From NCBI GenBank assembly GCA_016946835.1, contig JACVTC010000174.1, positions 202,501 to 265,000 of the forward strand: a DNA stretch of 62,500 nt, given 5' to 3'. The notes beneath the pieces are model-generated. The model was given only the letters and a program-made list of their open reading frames with translations. It had not been told where the DNA came from and ran no database searches. The DNA is from Neocallimastix lanati (nom. inval.). Taxonomy: Eukaryota > Neocallimastigomycota > Neocallimastigomycetes > Neocallimastigales > Neocallimastigaceae. Position numbers and translations under genes: made by a program. Numbering within the stretch: position 1 is the stretch's first letter; the number at the start of each line of letters is the position of its first letter. Positions 45,521-58,439 of this stretch are shown here, piece after piece.

Positions 45521-46020
45521 AATGAGTTTATAAGTATATATATTACGTGGTACCAAGAAAATAACTTTCCTTGTTGATGGAAGAAGCTACAAACATTACT
45601 GATTTAAATTATAAAAAGGAATGGGATATTTTTTTTTTTTTTTTTTTTTTTTTTGTTTTAATAACCAAAATTATTTTTAGTGATTATTCTAAAACGCCAT
45701 TCTTGGTGCAATCAATGGCTCTCTTTAATAAGAAATTATAATCCAAATGATGCCTAAGGGCTAGCAAGTACTCGACCATGGAATGACTATTTCGATGGTA
45801 TAATGCGCAAACTAACCTAAGGAGCGTTATCACTGGAAAAAATGCAGTAAGACAAGTTCAAAAGGGCCATTGCCTCTGGAAGGAGAAGACCATTAATTAC
45901 TTCCAGATGGTCAATTCAAATCCTTAATCTGATGGATAAGCATTCCTTTTAAACAGAAATCCTTAAATAAATCTGGAAGTGAGGTTCATTGCATATGAAC
46001 TTTTTTTGAATTTTATTTAT
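43490..46020. other. GC-elevated non-coding island
   Basis: About 2.5 kb of higher-complexity sequence (C-runs such as CCCCTTCCCCCCCCC near 43632, and patches near 43505-43700, 43840-43900, 44140-44280, 44990-45170 and 45680-46000), broken up by long A/T homopolymers. All frames are interrupted by stops. Open frames at 43876 and 44135 are short and unsupported. A stretch at 45693-45900 translates for up to about 50 codons (RWYNAQTNLRSVITGKNA) with no recognised similarity. It could be a decayed transposon or a non-coding RNA region. Confidence 0.5.
45101..45609. repeat. Long inverted repeat (foldback), arms about 170-190 bp
   Basis: Left arm 45101-45292 and right arm 45440-45609 are reverse complements with very few mismatches. 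Matching blocks include GTTTGTAGCTTCTTCCATCA, AAAGTTATTTTCTTGGTACC, CTTATAAACTCATTATTT and TTCTAATATTAACACGATTT. The main length difference is the central homopolymer (about 55 A on the left, about 33 T on the right). The loop of about 150 bp is unique sequence. Transcription through it would give a long hairpin RNA. Confidence 0.92.
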
Positions 46021-46082
46021 ATACATTATAATGAATATTACTTTTAATTTTCACATTACATTAACGCTCTCTTTTTTTTTTT

Positions 46083-46092
46083 TTATATTTTC

Positions 46093-46130
<38 letters not shown>

Positions 46131-46500
46131 TATTTATTTATTTTCCCATTCTATTTAATTAACCATTTAGACATATGAATATGATTCAATAATTAAATAA
46201 TATAAAATTATCCTTTATGATAATTTTTTTTTTGATAATTTATTATTTATTATTCTTTACAATAATTATTACCCACTACTAATAACCATTTACTATTTAT
46301 TACTATTATCATTACCTACTTCTAATAACCATTTACTATTTATTACTATTATTATTACTCTCTACTAATAACCATTTACTATTTATTACTAATATTATCT
46401 ACTGCTGATAATCATTTACTATTTATTACTAATATTATTATCTACTACTAATAACCATTTGCTATTTACTACGATCATTTAGTATTAATTTATCCTATCA
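46083..46500. repeat. Minisatellite of about 40-bp units
   Basis: After (ATT)n at 46096-46130, about five units of an imperfect 38-43 bp repeat built on ACTAATAACCATTTACTATT TATTACTATT run from about 46270 to 46480. Confidence 0.85.
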
Positions 46501-46787
46501 TATATATATATATATATTTTTTTTTTATTATTATTGAATTAGTAACTTATCCTAATGTAAAAATAATAACAAAAATAAGAAAATAAGACCAAAAAAAAAA
46601 CATTAATTAAATTTTTTTTTTCTTTTTTATTTTGGATTGAATGATAAAACTTTCTTGAAAATATGGCCAAACAACAATTACAAAAACAAGTCTCCCTCCC
46701 AAAAAAAAAAAAAAAAATTAAATCATTAATTATAGAAAAAAATTTTTTTTATAAACTATTCAATAAATATATATCAAGCAATTATAA

Positions 46788-47150
<363 letters not shown>

Positions 47151-47599
47151 CATTGACCGTTTAAAAAAAAAAAAATCATTTTCTTTATTATTAATTAAAT
47201 TTTTTTAATTTTTTTAATTTTTTTTTAATTAATTAAAAGATATGAAATATTAAAATTTATATATATATGCATATATTATTTTTTTTTTTTTTTTTTTTTT
47301 TTTTTGATATACCTATTTAAAAAAAATTTTTTTTTTATTAATTAGTTTTAAAGATATTTAAAAAAAAAAAAAGTTGAAAATCATGATTAAATAATAATAT
47401 TATTATTTAATAATATTTATTAATAATAATATTAAAAATTATTTATAAAAAGTATTTATATGTATTAAAAAAAAAATAAAAAAAAATAATATTATTAAAA
47501 TTTTAATATTAATAATTTATTTATTTATAATTAATTGAAATAATAAATAGTAGTAAAATAATAAAGTATAATAATATTTTTGTTAATAATAATAATAAT

Positions 47600-47795
47600 A
47601 TTAAAAAGTATAATAATAATAATAATAATAATTATGATAATAAAATATAATAATAATAATAATAATTATGATAATAAAATATAATAATAATAATAATAAT
47701 TATGATAATAAAATATAATAATAATAATAATAATTATGATAATAAAATATAATAATAATAATAATAATAATAAATATGATAATAGAGTATAATAA
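47600..47795. repeat. Tandem repeat, about five units of 37-40 bp
   Basis: Unit is an AAT run followed by TATGATAATAAAATAT; unit lengths vary with the number of AAT triplets. Confidence 0.85.
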
Positions 47796-47974
47796 TTAAA
47801 AATAATAAAATGAAAAATAATAATATTATAATTACAATAGCCATTAATTATTTTATTTCCTTTTTATTATTAGTTATTATCATTATTATTATTATTGTTA
47901 TTAACGGATTTTTAATTTAACATACATTAAATAAAAATCAATCGAATAGCAAAGAATTCTTTTTTTCTTTTCTT

Positions 47975-48108
47975 TTTTTTTTTATTTTATTTTATTTATG
48001 TATAATTGAAGTTTAATTGATTTTTTATTTTATTTTATTTATGTATAATTGAAGTTTAATTGATTTTTTATTTTATTTTATTTATGTATAATTGAAGTTT
48101 AATTGATT
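47975..48108. repeat. 43-bp unit, three exact or nearly exact tandem copies
   Basis: Unit contains TTTATGTATAATTGAAGTTT AATTGATT and a TTTTA run, with almost no divergence between copies. Confidence 0.92.
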
Positions 48109-49139
48109 TTTTTTTTTTTTTTTAAAAAAAAAAAAGGATTAATACTATAAAAATATATATATATATTATATAAATATTTATATATAATTATTTTTATTTG
48201 ACTTTTATTTATTTATTTATTTTTATTAAAATGAAAGAACGTTCAATTTTCGAATAAACATATAAATATTAAATTTATATTATTCATTTTAAAAATATTT
48301 AAACAATATATATAATTTATATAATAATAATATAATAATAATAAATATAAAATATAAAATTAAAAAAAAAAATAAGTTAACTATTACTCTTAAATATTTT
48401 TTTTTAAATTGTAAATTAAAAAAAAAAAAATTATTAGTATTATTATAAATTTAAGAATTATATAATTATAATATTTTATATCTAATAATTATAATTATAT
48501 TTATTATTATTATTTTTAATTTAATACTATTAAAATGATTAAATTTAAACTATCCACCTATTATTTTAATAATTAAAATATATATATATTTCATTAAGAA
48601 ATAAGTAAATAAAATATATAAAAAAAAATGATATATATATATATATAATTTATCATAATAGCTAAGGAAACAAATATAAAAAAAAATAATTATATAAAAA
48701 TAATTATATAAATATAATTATTATATATAAATATATAAGTAATAATATTATAAAAAAAAATAAAATAAGAAATTTAAAGTTTTGATTAATATTAAATTTA
48801 TATAAATTTAATAATTTAAAAGTAATTTAATTTTTTTTTCTTTATTTTTATTATTTTAATTAAAAATATTTTTATATTTCTACTTTTTTACTATTATTTA
48901 TTATTTTACTAAATATAAGACCTCTTTTATTATAAACATTAAACAACTCTGGATTAATATTTATAATAAAAAAAAAATTTTTTTTTGATCTTTTTAAATT
49001 TTAATTTTAATGAAAATTTAAAAAAGAAAAAATAAAATAAAATAAAATAAAATAAAATAAAATAAAATAAAATAAAATAAAATAAAATAAAATATTAAGA
49101 CTTTAAGTTATTAATTAATTATATTTTAAGAGTAAAATA

Positions 49140-49181
<42 letters not shown>

Positions 49182-52100
49182 ACTAATAAAACTTTGGAAT
49201 AATTATATATTTTCTTTTCTGAGGATGATGAACTTTGCCTTTGTTTTATTTAGCTTTATATTTATTTATTTATATAAAATATGAACATAAAATAATATTT
49301 CAATTTTTATTTAGATTATATATATTTATATTATATAAAACATTCAAAGATATATTTAACTAAATATATTTAAATTAAAAACTGTAGAAGGAATGATGAT
49401 TTTCAAATGATATATATGATAATAATTAAAATAGATAATGTAGATATTAATAATAAATAATAAATAATTGAATAATAAATAATAAATAATAAATAATTGA
49501 ATAATAAATAATTGAATAATAAATAATTGAATAATAAATAATTGAATAATTGAATAATAAAATAGAGAATAATAAAATAGATAGTAAAATTTATAATTTA
49601 ACTTTTCATTCTTCATTTCATATCCGTTGTGGAAAATAGTAAAATTTTTTTTAATAAATTAAAAATTATTAATTTTGTTTTATCTTTCTATTTTATTTTA
49701 TTTTATTTTTTATGTTTTATTTTATTTTTGTTATTTTTTATTTTTATTTTCGTTCATAATTCATTAATTTTAATTTTAATTTTAATTTTAATTTTAATTT
49801 TAATATTGCTTATTTACCGTTTTTTTTTTTTTTTTTTTTTTTTTAATTTTTTATTTGTTTAAAAAATAAAAATAAAAAAAAAGTTTTTCTATTGATTGAT
49901 TGATGGATGGATCATCCTTAAATTTTATTATTATTTAAACTTTTTATAATTAAAAAAAAAAAAAAGATTATTAAATTTTTTTTTTTTTTTTTTTTTTATT
50001 TTTTTAATCTCACTTTTTCACTTTTTCATTTTTTTTTTCTCTTTCTTTCATATAATAAAAAAATATTAATATATATAAATATGGATAGATATAAATATGG
50101 ATAGATTTGTTATTATTTGTTATTATTCATTATTTGTTAAATATAAAAGAATAAATAAAAATATAAAATCTAAAATACAACTATAAAATATATTAAATAA
50201 ATATAAATAATTCATCTATCATATGTTATTTATTTATTTATTTATCTTTTACTGGTTATCTTTTGTTTTTTAGTATCTTAATAATATATTTGTTGATATA
50301 TTAAAATTTTAAAAATGAATTTATATATATTTGAATCAAAAAATAAGTAAATGAATAATTGTTGATATAAATAAATAAATAAATGTATATATATGTATAA
50401 ATATATAAACATATTATTAAATAAATATGTAAATAATTGAACAAAAAATGAGGTCTATTTAATAAATACAGAAATTTAAATGATCTGTTTAAAAATGTTT
50501 AAGAAAATATATATATATATATATATATTTTATTACTTAATAAATATTAATTCAATGAACAAATTGATGAAGAATATGTTTTAGTATTTGTTATGATATG
50601 ATATTATACATGTTACATCATTTTCATATATTTCAAATATAACCAAACAATAATAAAAAACAAAAGTAAAAAGTTCTTTTAAACATTTCATTGATAAATA
50701 AAAGGAAATATGTATTCTATATTAATATATAATGGATAGAAATTAAAATAAAAATTATAAAATGATAAAATTTATAAAGTATTTTAAAATAAAATGTAAT
50801 TTTTTTTCTTTTGTTTTGTTTTTATAATAATAATAAGGTAAAGTTTAGATACTATTTTTTATTTTATTTCATTTTTATTTTTGCTTTTATTTTAATATAT
50901 ATATATGTAAAAATTGATAATGATTATAAATACAATTAGTAAATGTTTGTTAAGTAGTATTTAAAAATTTTTATTTAACTTATGTTATAGTATTTAAATA
51001 CTTCATAACTTATATCATAATATATATTATAACTTATATAATAATCTATTTAAATATTATCTCTATTTTTAAATATGATCGTTATATTTAAATATTATGT
51101 CAATAGTTAAATATGATCTTTAATAATCTTTATATTTAAATATTTTTTCCTCTTTATTTAAATTTAAAATGATTACTAATTATTACTCATTTTAATTAAT
51201 ATAAAAAAAAAAAATTTTTTTTTTTTTAATTTTTATTAATTTTAATTTTTTCATTTGGTATATTATTATTATTACTTTTTATATAAATTTAAATTTATCT
51301 ATTTAAAATATTTATATGGATGAATTGATTACAATATATGAATTTATTTTGTAAAGTAACTTTAAAAAAAAAAAACTTTTTTTTTCTGCTTTCTATTTTC
51401 TGTTTTTCTTTATCAAAAATTAAAAATTTAAATTATTTATTTTACTGTTAACATCACCAACAACATCACCACACTTGTAGTGGTAAAAAATTAAAAAAAA
51501 AAATAAGAAAATATAAACAGATTGAATCAAGCTCTATTCTATTGTTTTTTATGAATTTCGTGATCCTTTTTGAAGATTTTATTTTATTATTATTTTTTAT
51601 TATTTTATTTTTTATGGATGATTTGATCCTTTATGAAGATTTTTATTTTATGCTTTTTTTATATATATATATATATATATACTTTAATAATGATCAGCTT
51701 TAGCTTGTTACATGAAGTCAGTAACTTAACTTATGTAGGGCTATCATCATCATAAAATTTTTTTTTCACTTCCATAACTTTTTATTATTATTATTACTAT
51801 TATTATTATTGTTATTATTATGATCATAAAGTAGTTAATAGAGATGTGAATAATTTAAAAAAAAAAAAAAAACTACTTATTTTTTTTTTTTGCTTATTTA
51901 GAAACTATAGAATAAAATAGGTCATTCCTTTCATTTATCCTTTTATTATATAGATAAAAAAACATTATTCTTTTATATATATATATATCTATTATATTTA
52001 AAACTTGATTATCATTTAAAAGAATATTTAATATTTACAATATTCATTCAATATTATTTATAATTTACAATTCAATCTAAATAAAATAAAATAAAATAAA

Positions 52101-54517
52101 ATAGAATAAATGAAAATTTTAATATATATATTTATTTTTATAAGTAAAAATGGATAATTTAAAAGGAAAAAAAAAAAAATTATAAAATGAATATTAAAGA
52201 TGATAGAATATATATTATATATATATATATTAATTATTTAATTTTTAATTATAATTAATTCTCTTTTAAACATAATTAATTTTTTTTTGGTCATAATTAT
52301 TTTATTTATATATAATTATTTTAATTTTTTCATTTTTTTTAAAACATTTCTTTCAATTTTAATTGAAATATTCAATATATATATATTGACAATCAACTGC
52401 ACCCATAAATTAACGATGCTTTTGGATATATTAGAATAGAAGTCCATTTAATTGAATGCATTTAAAATAAAAGTAGAACAGAATTTATAAATAAATATAT
52501 AAATATATAAATATAAAAATATAAATACAAAGAATATAAATATATAAATATATATTATAAATATTAAATATAAATAAATTAAATGAAAAATAAATATTTT
52601 GTTTTTTTTTTTTTTATGAAGTAATTTATTGTGCTTTATACTCTTATATATTGAATAATGCTTAAGTCTATATATTACTATGGAATAGCATTTAATTGGC
52701 ATAAATTAAATAATATTAATATTAAAAGAGAATAAAAAAAAACTTTAAATATTAATAAATAAATATATAAATAAATAATAAATAATTGAATAATAAATAA
52801 TAAATAATAAATAATTGAATAATAAAAATAATAAATAATAAATAATAAATAATAAATAATTGAATAATAAATAAATAAATAATTAAATCATAAAAATAAA
52901 AATTACAACATATTAAATATAATTAAAGCATATTAAATATAATTAAAGCATATTAAATATAATTAAAGCATATTAATAATAAACGATAATTAAATCATTT
53001 AAAATTAAATAATATTATATAATAAAATTGTTAATAATTAAAAAATATTGTAATAATAATTAAATCCAATTGAATAATATTATAAAATAAAATTATTAAT
53101 AATTAAAAAAAAAATTACATAATAGTAATAAATTTATGATTTTTAATTTTTTCAAAATAGGATTAAACATTTTTAATTAAAAATAAAATATAATAAAAAA
53201 AAAAATTTATTTAATATCAATTATTTATTTATTTATTTAATATAAACTATTTATTTATTTATTTAATATATACTAATTATTTATTTATTTATATAAATTA
53301 ATAATGAAATAGTGTTATATAATAAACTACATCATAATATATTAAAATTATATCATATTAAACTCGTATTATAACATTTTTATTTTTATATTATGTATTT
53401 ATTTAATTATCGATCCATTTATTTACATTATTAATATATATTTATTTAATTATAATATTCATTTATTTATATTATACATATTTGTTCATTTAATTTAAAT
53501 GAATAAACTATCTATCCTATTTTAATTAGTTTTAAAGTTTTATCATTTTAATTTATGTCATACTACTGACAAAACTTTTATAGTTTCAGAAAATGATATA
53601 AAAGCAAAAGTCAACATTTTTTTTATTTTTATATTTGTTTTTTTTATTAAGAATTTTTGAAATATAATTTTATATATATCTTTTTTTTTTTTTTTCCTTT
53701 TCCTTTCTTTTTTTTTTTTTTTTTATCCTTTATAAAAAAGAGAGAGAATTTAAAAAAAAAAAAAAAAAAAACATTAAAATAAATAAATTTGGAAAATACA
53801 TAATATTTTGTTTTCTAATTTAAATATTTTTTTTTTTTTTTTAAAAAAAAAAAGAAATCATCAATATATATATATATATGCACATCAATAGAATGAAAAA
53901 TTAAATAATATTTAACAATAAATTTGATATTTTATATTTAATTTTTCATTACCAATTAAAAAACAAGTAAACATCTTACCATATATAACATTAGTAATAA
54001 TATCAACTTTTATTTATAATTATATATATATTATATTATATTATATTCGTTATATTATAGGTAAGTTTTTTTTTTTTTTTTTTTTTTTACTTTCTTTCTT
54101 TTCCCATATTAAAAATAATATATTAATATTTATATTATGAACAAGTATATTAATATGTATATTTATTTATTTTATATTCTATAGGAAAAAATTATTAATT
54201 ATTAATAAAAGAGAATCTTTTATTAAAGAGAAATTATTTATTATTAATTTATATTCATATTTATTTATTAATTTTTTTTAAACCAAAAAGTAAAATAATA
54301 TATCATATTTTAGTATTTACAAACGGAATTATTTTGTAATATTAAAAATATAAATTATATTAAATAAATATAATATTGTTTTATTTTTTGTAAATATAAA
54401 TTAGTAATAAATTTTTATAAAATAAAATATAAAAAAACTCTTTTAAATATAAAATAATTTCAAATTTTATCGATATATAATATATTTTTATCAATTAAAT
54501 AAATAATTGTAAAAAGG

Positions 54518-54551
<34 letters not shown>

Positions 54552-54868
54552 TTTAACAAAAGTTCAAATAACTACTACAGCATAAAAAATATTAAAAGTA
54601 AAAAATAATAAAAACTGAATATTTATTAAAAAAAAGAAAAAAACAAAAAAAAGAAATAGTTAACAAAAACTTTTTTTTTTCTTTTACTAATAATATTAAA
54701 AATTATATTATATCCAAAAAGCAAACATTATTTATATATATATATTTTAGTTTCCTATTAAAAAAATACATAATTTTTTTTTTTTTATTGTAAAAAAATA
54801 ACGTTAAAGCCAAACTTCAACTTTATTTGTATTATATAAAATTTATAAGTACATATAAAAAAAAAAAA
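48109..54868. other. Gene-poor stretch of about 6.7 kb
   Basis: No supportable gene. It holds (AAAAT)n at 49026-49092, TTGAATAATAAATAA-type repeats at 49446-49560 and again at 52770-52880, and a (TTTTAA)n run at 49765-49803. A 20-bp unit (CATATTAAATATAATTAAAG) occurs about 3.5 times at 52909-52975, and (ATTT)n at 53222-53290. Slightly more complex patches near 51440-51760 include two imperfect copies of TTGATCCTTT(A/T)TGAAGATTT-like sequence. The last part should include the promoter of the gene at 54869. Confidence 0.5.
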
Positions 54869-56003
54869 ATGTCTCGTCAATCATATCTTTTAAAATTAAT
54901 TAGTGTAAATACCCTTGCATTAATGTTTAATAACATTAATGTTTATGCCAGAAGTATTGAAATTGAAGAAGATAATGAAGCTTCAGGTATGAATCCATAT
55001 CTAAAATGAGAATTTTATAAAATACATGATTTTTTATTTTATTTTATTTTATTTTATTTTTTTTTTTTATTAAAAAAAATATTAATTATTTTATTTTATT
55101 TTATTTTTTTTCTTTTTTTCCTATTATTAAATAAATTATTTAAAAATATTAAAAGGTCAAGAATTTACCAGAATCCCTCTTATTGTTTGCATAATTGGTG
55201 TTGTTGCAGTAGCTATCTCTGGAGGTTTTTGTTTATTCTCTTCAAAGAAAAAGAAGAGAATGAGTGAAGAAGTTTTAACTAATCAAAATTCAAATTCATC
55301 TCCTAATAAAAATTCTCCAGAAGGTTCAAGTGATGAAGTTCATCCAGGACATGAAGAAGCAGATATCGCTGTTCAAGTTGATAATTTATATGGTGAAGGT
55401 AAAAGTAGTGATCAGCCGGTAATGGAAGAAGGAAAAGAAGAAGAAGAAAAGGAAGAGGAAGGTGAACCACAAAAGAAAAGAAAGAGTATTCTTGATTCCA
55501 TTTTAAATAGAAGTTCAAAAAAAGAACATCGTACCTCTAATATTCAATTTATGGAAGATCGTAGTTTAAATAGTATTTCTACTAATGAAGATTGGATTAT
55601 TGAACAAAAATATCAAGCTGAATTAAAGGGTAAAGAATCAGAAGGTTTATATGGAGATGAAGAATCCAATTCAAATGATGGTTTCTGGAATTCTGATTTA
55701 GAACCAATTCAATCTTCTCCAAATAATCAACAAGAATCCTATGCTATTCCAAGTTTAGGTAAGAAAAATTCAGTGATGGTAAAGAGAAATTCTGATATAA
55801 TTGGAAAACATCAAAGTGTTATTATCCTTGGTGATGATAATAAGAAGGTAAATTCCTCTTCTTCCTCTATTGGATCCACTAGTGAACTCAGACCAACAAG
55901 AGTTAAGTCATGGAAAGATAGTGATATAAATAAAGAAATAATGGAAATTATGAAGCATTTAGATGAAGATAGTAAATTAAATGATATTAAACAAGTAGCT
56001 TAA
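54869..56003 (+). CDS. Small type I membrane protein with long charged cytoplasmic tail, 321 residues
   Basis: Not recognised. Two exons (54869-54986 and 55156-56003) sum to 966 bases, giving 321 residues. The ATG at 54869 follows an A-run, and the upstream open frame has no better start. The N-terminus (MSRQSYLLKLISVNTLALMF, then NNINVYA) is a plausible signal peptide. A short acidic outside segment of about 20 residues is followed by the membrane span IPLIVCIIGVVAVAISGGFC, then the stop-transfer KKKKR. The tail of about 240 residues is rich in Ser, Glu, Asp and Lys, with motifs such as KRKSILDSILNRSSKK, KKNSVMVKRNSDI and TRVKSWKDSDI that look like kinase sites. Architecture suggests a fungal plasma-membrane or wall-stress type sensor, but the outside part is far shorter than in known sensors, so no function is assigned. 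A separate ATG at 55260 begins inside the tail and is not the start. Confidence 0.85.
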
Positions 56004-56004
56004 G

Positions 56005-56042
<38 letters not shown>

Positions 56043-56218
56043 AAATAATTTTATTTTTGAATGATCAATTTGATAATAATAATAATAAATGGAAAAAGTA
56101 AAAATAAAAGATAAAAGATGATGAAGGAAAAGATTAAAAAAAATCAAAAAAATCTATTATAAATAAATATTTAAAGATAAAAAAAAATTAAATAAATAAA
56201 TAAATAATTGTAATAAAT

Positions 56219-56256
<38 letters not shown>

Positions 56257-56298
56257 ATATGATCAAAAATTATGAAAAAAAATTTTTTTTTCTTTCTT

Positions 56299-56336
<38 letters not shown>

Positions 56337-56399
56337 TCAAAGAAAAAAAAAAAAATAATAAATAAATAAAAAATAAAAAAAAAAAAAAGAAAAAAAAAA

Positions 56400-56442
<43 letters not shown>

Positions 56443-56755
56443 AAATGAATGGGAATCTAAAGCTTAAAAATTTTTATTTTAATTTATTTAATTAAAGTAA
56501 AAAAAGAGAAGAAAAAATAATGATTTTTTTTTTATTTTATTTTATTTTATTTTATTTAATCTATATTTTATTATTAGAATTTCTACTATTTATTTTATAT
56601 TATTCAATCAATAGTTTATAATAAAATTTCTACTATGTTTTTTATTTTATATTATTTTATTTTGTGATTGATAATAATAATAATTAAATTGTTTGAGTAC
56701 AATAGAACAATGATGTTAACTTTGTTATTATTTTAATGAACTTAAAAAAAATTTT
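56004..56755. other. Low-complexity intergenic region
   Basis: A-runs at about 56005-56040 and 56222-56254, a T-run at 56300-56333, (AT)n at 56406-56439. No gene seen. Confidence 0.6.
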
Positions 56756-57312
56756 TTTTTTTTTTTTTAATTTTAATGATCTTTCCATGAAAAATAATAA
56801 AGCTCATGACCCCGATGGTATTCCGATTGAATTCTATAAAGCCTTTTTTAGTAAATCTTATTTATCTGATAATCAAGATGATTCTTCAGTTGTTCATTAC
56901 TCTGATTGTGCTAAATGTTTACTTTCATTATTTAACAAAATCTGGGATGGTGATTTCCCTGAAGAGTGGAATTCGGCTTCTATAATATCAATTCCAAAAA
57001 AAAGAAGATCTTTCAGATTGCAATAATTGTCGTGGTATTTCTCTTATTAATGTTTGGCTTAAAAATTATTTCAAAGATTGTTACTAATAGAATTACTAAA
57101 TATGCCTTTGAACATAAATTCGTTAGACCTGAACTATTTGGATTTAGAAATAAAGAGGAATGCATAAGAGTTTATAGATTTCTATTAGAGAAATATGTCA
57201 AAGAAGAAAAAAATTTAAAGGAAATTTTTACTTTTCTTGCTTTTCTTGATCTGATGTCGGTAAATTCCAAGGAATTAAAGGTACGAATTTCGATAACTTT
57301 AAATTTATAAAT
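56756..57312 (+). pseudogene. LINE-type reverse transcriptase relic (N-terminal RT part)
   Basis: Reads NKAHDPDGIPIEFYKAFF, then a segment with LSLFNKIWDGDFPEEWNSAS and IISIPKK. After a frame break in an A-run near 56997-57003 it continues as RGISLINVWLKIISKIVTNR then KFVRPELFGFRNKEECI and FTFLAFLDL. This is the fingers/early palm order of non-LTR RT (K-x-x-G-PDGIP, P-K, RGISL, Q-x-GF, F-L-D-L). The frameshift and loss of everything downstream show a decayed fragment. It represents the part of RT that precedes the fragment at 23.3 kb. Confidence 0.8.
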
Positions 57313-57640
57313 ACTTGAAATCTATTCAAGCTCAGTTCTGAATACCCTCATTTAAATTTAGGTTTTAACTGGATCTTTCTTGTAGTTCAAGGGAGAGTTT
57401 AAAATATTCTTATGTATTCTCTTCCTAGTCTAAAAAAATAATAATAAAAATAAAAATAAAAATAAAAATAAAAATAAAAAAAAAAAAAAAAACTTTCATT
57501 TTACGATTTCATTATATATCATCTTAATTTATAGATTAATCATTTAAGTATCAGTTCAATCGAATTCTCACTGTATAGAAATATCATCATGGTATGACAT
57601 GAGCATGAATTGACTTCAGCTATATCACAACGGTTAATGT

Positions 57641-57664
57641 AATACTTCATTGCTATGAAGTATT
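57641..57664. repeat. Perfect 9-bp stem hairpin
   Basis: AATACTTCA, loop TTGCTA, TGAAGTATT. Confidence 0.85.
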
Positions 57665-57683
57665 AAACTGATTATTGTATTGC

Positions 57684-57708
57684 AATTAGCATTAAAATTA
57701 TGCTAATT
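57684..57708. repeat. Perfect 9-bp stem hairpin
   Basis: AATTAGCAT, loop of 7, ATGCTAATT; 20 bases after the previous hairpin. Confidence 0.85.
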
Positions 57709-57913
57709 TGTATATTTAAATATCAAATAAACCATGCTATGATTATTACCAATTTTTATATGAAGCATACTTAAAAAAAAAAAAAAAAGAAAAAAAAACA
57801 TCAATTAGCTCCACATCAGTTGTATTTTTTTTTTTAATGAAAAAGGCAAGATATAAGATAATCTTTAATATATATATATCCTATATACTATATAGAATGC
57901 AGTTATAATAAAT

Positions 57914-57953
57914 ATTGTAGTAGGAAATGATAGGTCAGGTCAGATACTACAAT
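57914..57953. repeat. Perfect 9-bp stem with 22-base loop
   Basis: ATTGTAGTA and TACTACAAT enclose a loop containing GGTCA twice (AGGTCAGGTCAG). Confidence 0.8.
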
Positions 57954-58439
57954 AATTATTACATACATCTAATTAACAATAAGATACACAGTACCTAAAC
58001 GTATTTGTAACTCTATATTATTGAATATTCAGGATATCTTATGATACGTGTCTGGTACACGATACTGACAAGTTCCAAGGCATATACTGGCACTATAGAC
58101 AATAATCGGCGCAGAAACATCAGATCGAATTGATTCTGGAAAATTCGGCTACCCACAAATTTTAATTCATTGGGCTATCCTTTGGCTTATCCTTTGGTTT
58201 ATCCTTGGCTTCATCTTAAGTTACTTAGTACTTGAATTTTTTTTTTTTTTTTTTTTTTTGTTTATGTTCAATCACTAGGAACATACCCATAATCATTATC
58301 TAGTGATCCAATGATCATACAATGATGATAAAAAAAAAAAAAAAAAAAAACTGCAGTTTAGCTTTGTGAATGCTTTAGTAAAAAAGAAAAAAAAATAATT
58401 GCTGTTTAGTTTGGTGGATACTTTAAAAAAAAAAAAAAA

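Larger units (their letters stand above)
57313..58420. other. Hairpin-rich intergenic region of higher complexity
   Basis: Between the LINE relic and an ankyrin relic lies sequence noticeably richer in G and C than the flanks, without an open frame. It has perfect inverted repeats at 57641-57664, 57684-57708 and 57914-57953, and short tandem copies of GGCTATCCTTT-like sequence at 58171-58213. It could be a transposon remnant or a structured RNA. Confidence 0.5.

Noticed and set aside
55260-56003. Separate 247-codon gene starting at the ATG at 55260
   Set aside because: The exon is open upstream to an AG at 55155 and joins in phase to a signal-peptide exon at 54869-54986.
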